A stretch of DNA of 64,000 nt from Ilumatobacteraceae bacterium (GCA_025463305.1 JAOBWK010000012.1:15288-79287); one strand, 5' to 3'; shown: positions 45,180 to 54,852, counted from the stretch's first letter. The notes: generated by a model from the letters alone, not told the origin. Program-made: numbers and translations.

Positions 45180-45812
45180 TCAGGCGGCGCCGAACTGGCG
45201 GTCGCCGGCGTCGCCGAGGCCGGGGACGATGTAGGCGTTCTCGTTGAGGCGCTCGTCGATGGACGCGGTGTAGATGATGAGGTCGAGATCGGTGTTGCGC
45301 AGGAACTCGAGGCCCTCGGGCGCGGCGAGCGCACAGACGACGATGATCGATCCACTGGCTCCCGCGGCGACGAGCAGGCGGCAGGTGTGGGCGAGGGAGC
45401 CGCCCGTCGCGAGCATGGGATCGAGCACGATGCACACCCGGTCCTCGAACGACTCGGGCAGCTTGTTGACGTACGGCTTGGGCTCGAACGTCTCCTCGTC
45501 GCGGCTGATGCCGATGAAGCCGACGTCGGCGGTGGGCAGCAGGACCTGGGCGGCGTTCAGGAACCCGAGCCCGGCGCGCAGCACCGGCACGACGATGGGC
45601 TGGGTCGACAGCGCCCGGCCGGTCGTGAGCGCGAGCGGCGTCTGGACCTCGATCTCGTGCGTGGGCAGGTTGCGGGTGGCCTCGACGAGCAGCAGCGTGC
45701 CGATCCGCTCCAGCTCCTGGCGGAACACGTTGTTCGGCGTGGTCTCGTCGCGGACCTTCGCCAACGAGGCCGCAGCCAGGGGATGTTCGACGAGGTTGAC
45801 GGTGACGGCCAT
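45180..45812 (-). CDS. upp: Uracil phosphoribosyltransferase
   Basis: The enzyme makes UMP from uracil and PRPP. The 210 residues have the PRPP-binding loop VLDPMLATGGS, VPVLRAGLGFL earlier, and YIVPGLGDAGDRQFG at the C-terminus, all typical of bacterial Upp. It is downstream of adenosine deaminase on the same strand, with a 41-base gap, consistent with a nucleobase salvage unit. CAAGAT six bases before the ATG could be a separate -10. Confidence 0.95.
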   Translation of the reverse strand: MAVTVNLVEHPLAAASLAKVRDETTPNNVFRQELERIGTLLLVEATRNLPTHEIEVQTPLALTTGRALSTQPIVVPVLRAGLGFLNAAQVLLPTADVGFIGISRDEETFEPKPYVNKLPESFEDRVCIVLDPMLATGGSLAHTCRLLVAAGASGSIIVVCALAAPEGLEFLRNTDLDLIIYTASIDERLNENAYIVPGLGDAGDRQFGAA

Positions 45813-45853
45813 TCGCTCATCTTGCCAGGTCGGCTGTCGGCAGGAGAAGGGCC

Positions 45854-46930
45854 TCAGACGCCGAGGGTGTTCTCGGCGCGGAGCAGTGCGTAGCGGGGTT
45901 TGATCAGGCCGTTGATGATCCGCAGCCGCTCCGGGAACGGGGCGAACGCGCTCTTCATCGCGTTCACCGTGAGCCACTCGAAGTCCTCGAGGCCCCAGCC
46001 GAACGCCTCGTTGAGCTCGATCATCTCGTGCGACATCGAGGTCGCGCTCATCAGCCGGTTGTCGGTGTTCACGGTGACGCGGAACCGCAGCCGGCGCAGC
46101 ATCCCGATCGGGTGATCGGCGATCGAGGCGCACACTCCGGTGCCGACGTTCGACGTCGGGCACAGCTCGAGCGGGATCCGCCGGTCGCGGATGTACGACG
46201 CGAGACGGCCGAGCGTCTCGTCGCCGGTGGAGCCGGTGATGTCGTCGATGATGCGCACGCCGTGGCCGAGGCGCTCGCCACCGCACCACTGCACGGCCTC
46301 CCAGATCGACGGCAGCCCGAACGCCTCGCCGGCGTGGATGGTGGAGTGGAAGTTCTCGCGCTGCACGTGCTGGAACGCGTCGAGGTGACGGGTGGGTGGA
46401 TAGCCCGCCTCCGCACCGGCGATGTCGAAGCCGACCACGCCGCGGTCGCGCCAGTTGACCGCGAGCTCGGCGATCGCCAGTGAGCGCGCAGCGGTGCGCA
46501 TCGCGGAGCAGATCGCGTAGATGGTGAGGTCGGTGCCGGCCGAGCCACGCGCGAAGCCGTCGATGACGGCCTGCACGACCTCGTCGAGGGTGAGCCCGGC
46601 CTCGGTGTGGAGCTCCGGTGCGAACCGCACCTCGGCGTAGACCACACCGTCGGCGGCGAGGTCGACGGCGCACTCGTACGCGACCCGCTCGATCGCATCG
46701 CGGTGCTGCATCACACCGCACGTGTGCGCGAACGTCTCGAGGTAGAGGACGAGGTCGTTGCGCTTGGCGCCACGGTTGAACCAGTGCCCGAGCTCGACCA
46801 CGTCGTGCGAGGGCAGCGCGGTGTAGCCGTACTCGTCGGCCAGATCGATCACCGTCTGGGCGCGCAGCCCGCCGTCGAGGTGATCGTGCAGCAGCGCCTT
46901 GGGGGCGCGGCGGATGAGATCGTGGATCAC
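45854..46930 (-). CDS. add: Adenosine deaminase
   Basis: The enzyme deaminates adenosine or deoxyadenosine to inosine. The 358 residues start with GTG. The metal motif HDHLDGG is at about residues 15-21, [10 protein letters not shown] holds the His and the catalytic Glu region, RLGHGVRI holds the next His, and LELCPTSN and NTDNR are the later motifs. The last is usually NTDDP/NSDDP; the second Asp is Asn here. The start overlaps the stop of the PhyH gene by 4 bases. Confidence 0.93.
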   Translation of the reverse strand: MIHDLIRRAPKALLHDHLDGGLRAQTVIDLADEYGYTALPSHDVVELGHWFNRGAKRNDLVLYLETFAHTCGVMQHRDAIERVAYECAVDLAADGVVYAEVRFAPELHTEAGLTLDEVVQAVIDGFARGSAGTDLTIYAICSAMRTAARSLAIAELAVNWRDRGVVGFDIAGAEAGYPPTRHLDAFQHVQRENFHSTIHAGEAFGLPSIWEAVQWCGGERLGHGVRIIDDITGSTGDETLGRLASYIRDRRIPLELCPTSNVGTGVCASIADHPIGMLRRLRFRVTVNTDNRLMSATSMSHEMIELNEAFGWGLEDFEWLTVNAMKSAFAPFPERLRIINGLIKPRYALLRAENTLGV

Positions 46931-47838
46931 GCCGAGACCGGTTGCGCAGCGGTCGACAGTGCGGCTGTCGTGCGGTCGAGGCGGCGCAGCGGCAGCTCGG
47001 GGGAGCGCTGCAGCCAGTTCCACGCCGGGTAGTCGGCCGTGCCGGAGATGCAGTGCAGCGAGTACGCGTGGCGGCTCGTGGCCGAGCGGTTGACGTCGCT
47101 CCAGTGGGGGAGCAGGCCGTGGAGGAGCACCATCGTGCCGGCCGGCACCTCGAGCGGCACGAGCTCGCTCGGCGACGGCAGCGGCGCGTCGTCGAACACC
47201 TCGAACTCGGTGCCCTCGGCGTCGGCGAACGACGGGCCCCGCCGCTTGAAGGCCTTGCGCAGGCTGGTGCGGTGCCCGCCCGGCAGCGCCCACAGGCAAC
47301 CGTTCTGGAGCGTGGCGTCCTCGATCGCGAACCAGAACCCGGTGACCGTCATCGGGTCGGTGTACAGGAACGTCGCGTCCTGGTGGCAGCCGACCTCGCC
47401 GCCGATGTGCGGCTGCTTGAAGATGTACATGCTCTGCAGTGCGAGGGCGTCGGCGAGTCCGATGTCGTCGGCGATCGCAGCCAGGTCGGACGTGTAGCTG
47501 AACGACTCGAACGTGTCGTCGAGGTCGTGCATCGCGTGGCCGATCTTGTTGATCGACAGCGTCTTGTCCTGGCGCAGCGCGCCGGAGTCGTCGAACGCCT
47601 CCTCCTCGAAGAAGCACCACGCACCGTTCGACGAGGCGAGGAACTCGCCATCGCTGATCCGGTCCTGCTCGTTGGTGGTGAAGATCGAGCGGCTGTCGGT
47701 GGGTTCGAACTCCTCCACCATCTCGACCGCGCGGCGGCGGAGATCGGCGCACGCCTGTGGCCCGGCGAGGCCTTCGACGACGAGGAAGCCGTCCGTGTGG
47801 TACCGCTCGATCTGCTCGTCGGAGAGAAGCTGTGACAT
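46927..47838 (-). CDS. Phytanoyl-CoA dioxygenase (PhyH) family protein
   Basis: This is a 303-residue Fe(II)/2-oxoglutarate oxygenase. [14 protein letters not shown] provides the HxD iron ligands, [11 protein letters not shown] the distal His region, and SRHAYSLHC the Arg that binds 2-oxoglutarate. Eukaryotic PhyH hydroxylates phytanoyl-CoA, but bacterial members act on varied substrates, so the role is open. It is translationally coupled to add (4-base overlap), which hints at a purine-linked function; that is inference. It is probably leaderless. Confidence 0.85.
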   Translation of the reverse strand: MSQLLSDEQIERYHTDGFLVVEGLAGPQACADLRRRAVEMVEEFEPTDSRSIFTTNEQDRISDGEFLASSNGAWCFFEEEAFDDSGALRQDKTLSINKIGHAMHDLDDTFESFSYTSDLAAIADDIGLADALALQSMYIFKQPHIGGEVGCHQDATFLYTDPMTVTGFWFAIEDATLQNGCLWALPGGHRTSLRKAFKRRGPSFADAEGTEFEVFDDAPLPSPSELVPLEVPAGTMVLLHGLLPHWSDVNRSATSRHAYSLHCISGTADYPAWNWLQRSPELPLRRLDRTTAALSTAAQPVSA

Positions 47839-47844
47839 GCAGCA

Positions 47845-47854
47845 ACCGTAGCCT
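47845..47854. promoter_or_regulatory. Overlapping divergent -10 elements for phyH and queF
   Basis: TACGGT (minus strand, 47845-47850) lies 6 bases before the PhyH ATG, and TAGCCT (plus strand, 47849-47854) lies 8 bases before the queF ATG. The two hexamers share the TA at 47849-47850, so only one polymerase could bind at a time. Confidence 0.45.
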
Positions 47855-47862
47855 TGAGCGGC

Positions 47863-48321
47863 ATGGAACTCACCGAAACCAGCGACCTCGCAGATCGGCC
47901 GACGATCTCGCAGACCGGCGCCCCGACCGTGCCGCAGCCCGACACGAGCCAGCTGACGATCCTCGGGCGCACGGTGCGCCATCCGGTCGACCACGTCGAG
48001 GTGTTCCCGGCGCCGGCCAACGTCACCGCCGTGCGATTCACGAACGACGAGTTGAACAGCATGTGCCCGGTGACCGAGCAACCCGACCTGTCCCACGTCG
48101 TCATCGAGTACGCGCCCGACGAGCTGTGCGTCGAGAGCAAGAGCCTCAAGCTCTACCTCTGGAGCTTCCGCGACCGCGCCGTGTTCGCCGAAGCGCTCGC
48201 CGCAGAGATCGCCGGCGAGATCATGCTCACCGCCAAGCCGCACGCCGTGAAGGTCACCCTCACCCAACGCCCCCGCGGGGGCATCGAGGTGCAGGCGGTC
48301 AGCGAGATCAACCGCCGCTGA
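47863..48321 (+). CDS. queF: NADPH-dependent 7-cyano-7-deazaguanine reductase
   Basis: The enzyme reduces preQ0 to preQ1 in the queuosine pathway. The 152 residues match the short unimodular (YkvM-type) QueF. The catalytic cysteine is C68 in [10 protein letters not shown] (Asp at 75), and [15 protein letters not shown] provides the substrate loop. The GTP-cyclohydrolase-like fold and motif are clear. No queC, queD, queE or tgt is visible nearby, so the gene is isolated here. The start is the ATG at 47863; an in-frame TTG at 47854 is less likely. Confidence 0.92.
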   Translation: MELTETSDLADRPTISQTGAPTVPQPDTSQLTILGRTVRHPVDHVEVFPAPANVTAVRFTNDELNSMCPVTEQPDLSHVVIEYAPDELCVESKSLKLYLWSFRDRAVFAEALAAEIAGEIMLTAKPHAVKVTLTQRPRGGIEVQAVSEINRR

Positions 48322-48341
48322 GCGCGCCGACAGCGGCCGAG

Positions 48342-49595
48342 CTACTGGCTCTCGTACGGCTGGCCGGCGGCCCTGGGCGCACGAGAGCGACCGACGAAGC
48401 CGGCCACGACGATGATGGTGGCGAGGTACGGCAGCATCTGCACGAACTCGCCGGGGATGCCGGTGTTGAGGAAGCTCAGTTTGGCCTCCATCGCATCGAA
48501 GAAGCCGAACACCAGCGCACCGGCGAGGGCGCCCGTCGGGCTCCACCGGCCGACGATCACGACGGCGAGGGCGATGAATCCACGGCCGTTGGTGATGTTC
48601 TCGTTGAACCGGCCGACGTTGGCCGTCCACCACGAGCCACCGAATCCGGCCACCGCGCCTGCGCCGATCACGTTGCGGTAGCGGAGCCGGTTGACGTTGA
48701 CGCCGAGCGTGTCGGCGGCACGCGGATGTTCGCCGATGGCTCGCGTGCGCAGTCCCCAGCGCGTGCTGGCGAACGCCCAGGCGAGCACGGCCACCAGCGC
48801 GAACGCGACGTACACGAAGATGGTCTGCTCGAACAGGATCGGGCCGATGACCGGGATGGTGTGGAGGAACGGCACCTCGAGCGGCTTCAGCGTGCGCACC
48901 TGGTTGTACGCCTCGTCGACGGCGAGGATGCGGTTGCCGAGGAAGGACGTGAGGCCGAGCACGAAGAAGTTGACGAAGAAGCCGACGATCACCTGGTCGA
49001 CCTTGAACCGGATCGCGAGCCAGGCGAGGAACCAAGCGAACAGCGCTCCGACTGCCATGGCCGCGGCGACACCGACCCAGAAGTTGACGACCGAGCCGAC
49101 GAGCGCGGAGGTGAACGCGCCGCTGAGGAGCAGTCCCTCGATCGCGATGTTGACGATGCCGGATCGCTCGCAGATGATGCCGGCCATCGCCCCGAAGATC
49201 AGCGGGGCGGAGTAGGTGATGCCCTGCGAGAGCATGCCGACGAACGCGAAGCTGTTCGGTGCCGCCGCCCACGCGAGCAGGGTGAAGATGAACACGATCG
49301 CGACGGCCGCGAGTGCTGCGGTCTGCCAACGGCCGAGGCCGCGGACCAGCTGCACTCCACCCATCACGGCGAGCGAGCCGGACACCACCCACGCGAGCGG
49401 CGCGGCAGCGATGCCGAACGAGTGGCCGCCGCTGAGGTTGAACGTGGCCGTGCCGGCATGGCTGGTGAGCCGCCAGGCGGTGACGGCCGCGAGGATCAGG
49501 TAGACGACGCCGAGGTTGCGCGATCGCTTGATCTGCTCCAGCGAACGGCCGACGGCCTGCTGGGCTTCGAGGTAGTACTCGGTCGGCTGTTGCAT
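48342..49595 (-). CDS. Nucleoside ABC transporter permease (second permease)
   Basis: This is a 417-residue membrane protein with about ten helices, of the BPD_transp_2 (RbsC/NupQ-like) type. IFGAMAGIICERSGIVNIAIEGLLL is diagnostic for the permease of PnrA/BMP systems. It pairs with the permease just upstream to form the channel. Its ATG overlaps the upstream stop by one base (an ATG at 49604 is possible). It is the last gene of the importer operon. Confidence 0.9.
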   Translation of the reverse strand: MQQPTEYYLEAQQAVGRSLEQIKRSRNLGVVYLILAAVTAWRLTSHAGTATFNLSGGHSFGIAAAPLAWVVSGSLAVMGGVQLVRGLGRWQTAALAAVAIVFIFTLLAWAAAPNSFAFVGMLSQGITYSAPLIFGAMAGIICERSGIVNIAIEGLLLSGAFTSALVGSVVNFWVGVAAAMAVGALFAWFLAWLAIRFKVDQVIVGFFVNFFVLGLTSFLGNRILAVDEAYNQVRTLKPLEVPFLHTIPVIGPILFEQTIFVYVAFALVAVLAWAFASTRWGLRTRAIGEHPRAADTLGVNVNRLRYRNVIGAGAVAGFGGSWWTANVGRFNENITNGRGFIALAVVIVGRWSPTGALAGALVFGFFDAMEAKLSFLNTGIPGEFVQMLPYLATIIVVAGFVGRSRAPRAAGQPYESQ

Positions 49596-50788
49596 CAGCC
49601 CCATCCCTTGAACAGCTGAGTGCCACTCTCGCCGCCGGTGTCCTTGAGACGCCAGATGATGCGGGTGAGCGACGGGGCGGCGACGAACAGCACGATGAGC
49701 GCACGGATCACGAGCACGAGATCGATGGGCACGTGGACCTGCAGCTGCATCTCCTGGCCGCCGGCCTGGAGAGCGCCGAACAACAGCGCCGCTGCGGTCG
49801 TGCCCCACGGCGATGATCGCCCGAGCAGCGCGACGGCGATGGCGTCGAAGCCGATGTTGCCGGCGAACGACGCCGTGGCGTGTCCCTGGTTGATGCCACC
49901 GAGGATCTCACTCCCGCCGCCGAGGCCCGCCAGACCACCGGCGATCAGCATCGCCCCGACCGTGAGCCGACCGGGGTTCATGCCGGCGTAGCGGGCGGCT
50001 TCCGGGTTGGAGCCGAGCGTGCGGAACTGGAACCCGAGCTTGGACTTCTTCAGCAGCCACCACACGAAGACGGCGACCGCGATCGCGATGACGAACCCGA
50101 AGTGGGCGCGCAGGTCGATCGACGAGCGGTGCAGGAAGCCGAACAGGAACGGCAGCCGGGCCGACTTGGCGACGTCGCGCGAGACGGCGTCGCTGCGACC
50201 GTGGGCCTGGAACGCCGTGGTCTTCAGCAGCCACAGCACGGCGAACGTCGCGACGTAGTTGAGCATGATCGTGGTGATCACCTCGTGGGCGCCCGTGCGC
50301 GCCTTGAGGAGCCCGACGAGGCCGCCCCACAGACCACCGGCGACGGCGCCCGCCGCCATCGCGAGGATGATGTGCGGCACGGCCGGCAGGTCGATCGCGA
50401 AGCCGACCCAGACCGCTGCCATGCCGCCGGCGAAGACCTGGCCGGTGGCGCCGATGTTGAACAGCCCGGCCTTGAACGCCACCGCCACGCTGAGCCCGGC
50501 GAAGATCAGCGGCGTCGCATAGGTGATGGTCTCGCTGAAGCCGCGCAGGCTGCCGAACGCACCCTGGGCGAGGGCGACGTAGGAGTCCTTGACGTTGGCG
50601 AGCATCCCGCCGACGTCGCCGTGCTTGAGCTTGTCGAGGTCGGAGATCGCGATGATGAGCGCCGACAGGATCAGCGCCGTCAGCAGCGCGAGGGAGTTGA
50701 GGCGCAGGCTGCTGAGCCGCGCCGGCCAGGGTGAGTGGCGGGGTTCGGGGTCGGGCGCCGGCCTCGGGTTGGCGATGGCCGCGGTCAC
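49595..50788 (-). CDS. Nucleoside ABC transporter permease (first permease)
   Basis: This is a 397-residue multi-pass permease. TPLIFAGLSVAVAFKAGLFNIGATGQ and GAHEVITTIMLNYVATF are typical of the NupP-like permease of BMP-type nucleoside importers. An N-terminal 30-residue proline-rich cytoplasmic tail precedes the first helix. It overlaps the ATPase gene by 4 bases and the second permease by one, so all are translationally coupled. Confidence 0.9.
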   Translation of the reverse strand: MTAAIANPRPAPDPEPRHSPWPARLSSLRLNSLALLTALILSALIIAISDLDKLKHGDVGGMLANVKDSYVALAQGAFGSLRGFSETITYATPLIFAGLSVAVAFKAGLFNIGATGQVFAGGMAAVWVGFAIDLPAVPHIILAMAAGAVAGGLWGGLVGLLKARTGAHEVITTIMLNYVATFAVLWLLKTTAFQAHGRSDAVSRDVAKSARLPFLFGFLHRSSIDLRAHFGFVIAIAVAVFVWWLLKKSKLGFQFRTLGSNPEAARYAGMNPGRLTVGAMLIAGGLAGLGGGSEILGGINQGHATASFAGNIGFDAIAVALLGRSSPWGTTAAALLFGALQAGGQEMQLQVHVPIDLVLVIRALIVLFVAAPSLTRIIWRLKDTGGESGTQLFKGWG

Positions 50789-52302
50789 GAGATGTGTTCT
50801 CCTTTGGCCCCGGCCATGTACAGGCCGACATCGTTGTGGTTGGTCTCGGACCGTTGCAGGTCGGCGATGATGTCGCCGCCGAACATCACGAGCACGCGAT
50901 CGGACAGCGCCATGATCTCGTCGAGCTCGGTGCTCACGACGAGCACGGCGACGCCCTTGTCGCGCAGCTCGACGAGGCGCTGGTGGATGTACTCGATCGA
51001 GCCGACGTCGACGCCGCGGGTCGGCTGGCTGGCGATGGCCAGCTTCAGCGGGCGACTGATCTCGCGGGCGACGATGACCTTCGGCTGGTTGCCGCCGGAC
51101 AGCTTCCCGGTGGCCGTCTCGGTGGAGGGGGTGCGGATGTCGAAGTCGCGCACCAGCCGTTCGGCCTCGGTGCGCGCGCCGTCCCAGTTCATGTTGATGC
51201 CTTTGCTCAGCGGCGCCTCGTAGTAGCCGGTGAGGGCGAGGTTCTCGGTGATCGAGAAGCTGCTGACCAGACCGTCGCGCTGGCGATCCTCGGGGATGTG
51301 GGCGACGCCGGCCTTGTGGCGTTCCCGCGGCGTGAGGTGGGTGATGTCGACACCGTCGAGCTCGACCGTGCCCTCGATCGGGCGCCGCAGACCGACGAGC
51401 GTCTCGACCAGCTCGCTCTGGCCGTTGCCCTGGACCCCTGCGATGCCGACGATCTCGCCGGCGCGCACCTCGAGGTTGACGTGGTTGACGAGGAGCCGAC
51501 CGTCGCGATCGGTGACCGCGAGGTCGGTCACCTTGAGCGCCGTCGCGCCGACCTCGGCCTCGGTCTTGCTGACCACCAGTTCGACCGGACGGCCGACCAT
51601 CATCTCGGCGAGTTGGTCCGGTGTGGCGGTCTTCGGATCGGCCTCGCCGACGGTCTTGCCGCGACGGAGCACGACGATGCGGTCGGCGATCCGCAGCGCC
51701 TCCTTGAGCTTGTGGGTGATGAACACCACGCCGCGCCCGGCGGCGGTGAGCGTCTCGACGATGCGGAAGAAGTCCTCGATCTCCTGCGGGGTGAGGACCG
51801 CGGTCGGTTCGTCGAAGACGACCACCTTGGCGTCGCGGAACAGCACCTTGACGATCTCGATCCGTTGCTGGATGCCGACCGCGAGGTTCTCGGTGAGTGC
51901 CTGGGGATCGAGGTCGAGACCGAAGTCGCGAGACAGCTGGGCGACGCGCTTGCGCGCCGAGCGGCGGTTCACCCGGCCGAGCGACATCGTCGGCTCGACG
52001 CCGAGGATCACGTTGTCGGCGACGGTGAAGTTCGGGACGAGCATGAAGTGCTGGTGCACCATCCCGATGCCGGCCTTGATCGCGTCCCGTGGCGACGCGA
52101 AGTGCATCGTCTCGCCGTCGACGAGGATCTCGCCCTCGTCGGCCCGGTAGAGGCCGTAGAGGATGTTCATCAACGTGCTCTTGCCGGCGCCGTTCTCGCC
52201 CAGGAGCGCGAGCACTTCGCCGCCGCGGACCGTCAGGTTGACGTCGTCGTTGGCGACGACACCGGGAAAACGCTTCGTGATCCCGCGTAGCTCGAGTTCC
52301 AA
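50785..52302 (-). CDS. Nucleoside ABC transporter ATPase, two fused ATPase domains
   Basis: This 505-residue protein has two ABC domains as in RbsA/NupO. The first has Walker A GENGAGKS and Walker B VVVFDEPTAVL; its signature position reads LAVGIQQRIEI. The second has GVQGNGQSELVE in place of Walker A and LSGGNQPKVIVARE as signature, but the Walker B region reads LAIASQPTRGVD, the degenerate form usual for this class. I chose TTG at 52302, with AAAGGGG eight bases upstream, because an in-frame ATG is absent at the domain start. It energises import of nucleosides captured by the BMP lipoprotein. Confidence 0.92.
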   Translation of the reverse strand: MELELRGITKRFPGVVANDDVNLTVRGGEVLALLGENGAGKSTLMNILYGLYRADEGEILVDGETMHFASPRDAIKAGIGMVHQHFMLVPNFTVADNVILGVEPTMSLGRVNRRSARKRVAQLSRDFGLDLDPQALTENLAVGIQQRIEIVKVLFRDAKVVVFDEPTAVLTPQEIEDFFRIVETLTAAGRGVVFITHKLKEALRIADRIVVLRRGKTVGEADPKTATPDQLAEMMVGRPVELVVSKTEAEVGATALKVTDLAVTDRDGRLLVNHVNLEVRAGEIVGIAGVQGNGQSELVETLVGLRRPIEGTVELDGVDITHLTPRERHKAGVAHIPEDRQRDGLVSSFSITENLALTGYYEAPLSKGINMNWDGARTEAERLVRDFDIRTPSTETATGKLSGGNQPKVIVAREISRPLKLAIASQPTRGVDVGSIEYIHQRLVELRDKGVAVLVVSTELDEIMALSDRVLVMFGGDIIADLQRSETNHNDVGLYMAGAKGEHIS

Positions 52303-52407
52303 TGGAGCCCCTTTCGAGTGGCGACGATAGTGCAGCGGCGCGAGTCCGGCCGCCGAATCCGAGGGACTGAACAGATCGAAAACAGCGGCCTGCCCGGAAA
52401 ACGCAGC

Positions 52408-52459
52408 GAGGGGTCCCGAAGGACCCCTCACCGACGAAACGAGTCGAGTTGATCGACTC
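52408..52459 (-). terminator. Two hairpins between the lipoprotein and ATPase genes (possible attenuator)
   Basis: On the minus strand, GAGTCGA/TCGACTC (52441-52459, 7 bp) is followed by GAGGGGTCC-TTCG-GGACCCCTC (52408-52429, 9 bp with a C(UUCG)G loop), then GCTGCGTTTT. Both lie after the BMP lipoprotein stop and before the ATPase start. They may stop part of the transcripts so that the binding protein exceeds the transporter, or stabilise the upstream mRNA. Confidence 0.65.
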
Positions 52460-52476
52460 AGATGATCAGCAGATGA

Positions 52477-53706
52477 TCAGCTCTCGACGGACTTGATCTT
52501 GCCCGAGATGAGGTCGGCCTCGATCTGCTTCAGCTCGTCCTTGAGCGTCTGCGGGACCTTCGAGTCGAAGTCGTGGAAGTCGGCCAGGCCGACGCCCTTG
52601 TTCTCGAGCGTGCCGAGGTACGACGCGCCGGGCTTGCCGGTCTTGACGACGTTGGTGATGGTGTCCAACACGGCGTTGTCGACGTGCTTGAGCACCGACG
52701 TCAGGTAGACGGGGGCATCCTGCGGGTTCGACACGTACTGGTCGGTGTCGACGCCGATGACCGAGATCTTGCCGCTCGACGTGGCGTATGCCGCCGTGCC
52801 GAGACCGACGCCGCCGGCGACCGGGAAGACGATGTCCGCACCCTCGTCGGCGAAGCCCTGGGCGAGGGACGTGCCCTTGTCGAGGCTGGTGAAGTCACCA
52901 GCGAACGAACCGGTCTTGCCGTCCCAACCGAGCACCTTGACCGACGCCTTCTTCTGGGTGTTGTAGTAGTTCACACCGTTCAAGAAGCCGGTCATGAAGA
53001 TGTCCACGGGCGGGATGTCGATGCCACCGTAGGTGGCGACGGTGCCGGTCTTGGACATGCCTGCAGCCAGGTAGCCGGCCATGAACGACGGGTCAGCCGT
53101 GTTGAACAGCAGCGGGCGGACGTTGGGCAGTGCCACGTCGTCGCTGAAGTCGTCGGGCGTGCCGTTGTTGTCCATCGCGGTCGAGTCGATGATGGCGAAC
53201 TGCTGGTCGGGGTTGGCCTTGGCCGCAGTGGCGGTGGCGCTGTCGAGGTTGAACCCGACGGTGATGATGACCGAGCAGTCCTTCGACAGGAAGCTCTGGA
53301 TGTTCGGGGCGTAGTCCGCGTCGGTCTTCGACTCGAGCAGGTCGCCCTTGGTGCCGAGGGTCGACGTGGCAGTTTGCACGCCCGCGTAGGCGGACTGGTT
53401 GAAACCCTTGTCGTCCACGCCGCCGGTGTCGGTGACTTCGCAGGCCGTGACCTTGGCGGGATCGAGCGAATCGCCGGTGGCGGCCTCGCTGCCGGCCGTG
53501 CTGCCTTCGGTGGATGCGGCCGTGCTGCCGCCGGTGGTCTCGACGGTGCTGGCGGCGGTTGTGTCCACGGTGCTGCCAGCCGTCGTCGGGGCCGTCGTGG
53601 CCTTGGTGGTGGCGGTCGATTTCGAATCGCTGCTGCAGGCCGCGGCGGTGAGGCCGAGGACCGTGGTGATTGTGAGCGCGCTGAGCATCTTGTTGCTCTT
53701 CCGCAT
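52477..53706 (-). CDS. BMP-family (PnrA-like) nucleoside-binding lipoprotein
   Basis: This is a 409-residue substrate-binding lipoprotein. The signal peptide has the lipobox LTAAAC, followed by a Thr/Ser-rich linker (about residues 26-78) and the BMP domain with VDDKGFNQSAYAG, the typical DxxFN stretch, and later VFPVAGGVGLGTAAY and VIGVDTDQYVS. BMP proteins of the PnrA type bind purine nucleosides. The ATG has GGGGGAG close upstream. It heads the operon with the ATPase and two permeases. Confidence 0.93.
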   Translation of the reverse strand: MRKSNKMLSALTITTVLGLTAAACSSDSKSTATTKATTAPTTAGSTVDTTAASTVETTGGSTAASTEGSTAGSEAATGDSLDPAKVTACEVTDTGGVDDKGFNQSAYAGVQTATSTLGTKGDLLESKTDADYAPNIQSFLSKDCSVIITVGFNLDSATATAAKANPDQQFAIIDSTAMDNNGTPDDFSDDVALPNVRPLLFNTADPSFMAGYLAAGMSKTGTVATYGGIDIPPVDIFMTGFLNGVNYYNTQKKASVKVLGWDGKTGSFAGDFTSLDKGTSLAQGFADEGADIVFPVAGGVGLGTAAYATSSGKISVIGVDTDQYVSNPQDAPVYLTSVLKHVDNAVLDTITNVVKTGKPGASYLGTLENKGVGLADFHDFDSKVPQTLKDELKQIEADLISGKIKSVES

Positions 53707-53847
53707 TGCTCCCCCTTATGTGTGGATAGTTGCCCGGGTGGACGATTTCGGTGTGACCGGGTGATTCCGGTTCGGGCGATCTTAGCCTGCAGCCCTTGGT
53801 GTCACGACCGGCGACACCTCTGACGCCTACGATGCAACACAACGTTC

Positions 53848-54852
53848 ATGGACCAGCAACGCCCACCTCGCCGTCCACCCGGACCACCTGCCCGCCGTCG
53901 TCCGAGCCGGCGCACGTTCCTGATCCGTCGGATCGTCGTCCTGGTCGTCGCGATCGCCATCGTCGGTGGCCTGGTGACGGTGGTCAGGGGCGTGCTCTCG
54001 AGCGACACCTCCACGGCATCCAGTCCCCCCGAACTGACCGCGCTCGCGACGTCGACGACTGCGGCCGTGGACCCCGGCTCGGTCGGCGTGCTGCCCACCA
54101 ATCCCACCGCGACCAGCGCCACCGTGCTCGACACGTCGACGACGATCACGCCGACCTCGGACCCGAGCACGGTGCCGACCGCCGCAGATCCCGCGCGGGT
54201 GCTGCTGATCGGTGACTCCGAAGCCGGTGGGCTGTCGCCGTTCCTGAGCAAGGTGCTGGCCACCACCGGCGTCGTGTCGATGACCACGGACTACAAGTCG
54301 TCCACGGGCTTCGTGCGGCCCGACTACTTCGACTGGCCGGCTCGCCTCCATCAGACCGTTCCGGTGGCGAACCCCGACATCGTGGTTGCGGTGTTCGGTG
54401 GCAACGACGGCCAGTCGTTCAACCCCAATGACCCGGGCGCAGGCGCCGCGGTCGGCAAGCCGGTCGACAGCGCGGAGTGGCGGGCGGAGTACGCGAAGCG
54501 GATCGGCGACATCATGGACTTCCTCACCGCCGATGGGCGCACGTTGGTCTGGGTCGGGGTGCCGAACGCCGAGAAGGACAGTCTCACCAAGGCGTTGACC
54601 GTGCAGAACGAGGTCGTCAAGAGCGAGCTCGCCAAGCGTCCGAAGGTGATCTTCGTCGATTCGTGGCACACGTTCACGGGGATCGACGGCGGGTTCGCGC
54701 CACTGATCCTCGACCCGCGTGACGGCCAGTTCAAGCCGGTGCGCAGCGATACCGACGGGTTCCACCTCAACACGACGGGCGAGGAGATCCTTGCCTACCT
54801 GGTCGGTGGGGCGGTCTTCGCGGACCTCAAGACTCGTGGCGCGGCGATCTGA
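53848..54852 (+). CDS. Membrane-anchored SGNH/GDSL-type hydrolase-like protein (DUF459-like)
   Basis: This 334-residue protein has a basic, proline-rich cytoplasmic tail, one membrane helix (about 28-48) and a Thr/Ser-rich linker to about residue 110. The SGNH domain follows: VLLIGDSEAGG (block I Ser), VVAVFGGNDGQSF (GxND) and DGFHLN (the block V Asp and His). It probably acts outside the membrane on envelope esters or as an O-acetyl transferase partner. It is divergent from the BMP operon. Confidence 0.82.
   Translation: MDQQRPPRRPPGPPARRRPSRRTFLIRRIVVLVVAIAIVGGLVTVVRGVLSSDTSTASSPPELTALATSTTAAVDPGSVGVLPTNPTATSATVLDTSTTITPTSDPSTVPTAADPARVLLIGDSEAGGLSPFLSKVLATTGVVSMTTDYKSSTGFVRPDYFDWPARLHQTVPVANPDIVVAVFGGNDGQSFNPNDPGAGAAVGKPVDSAEWRAEYAKRIGDIMDFLTADGRTLVWVGVPNAEKDSLTKALTVQNEVVKSELAKRPKVIFVDSWHTFTGIDGGFAPLILDPRDGQFKPVRSDTDGFHLNTTGEEILAYLVGGAVFADLKTRGAAI

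Noticed and set aside
46927..49704. A 925-codon minus-strand frame
   Set aside because: Only its last 303 codons (PhyH) are real; the upstream part is a shadow of the permease and queF.
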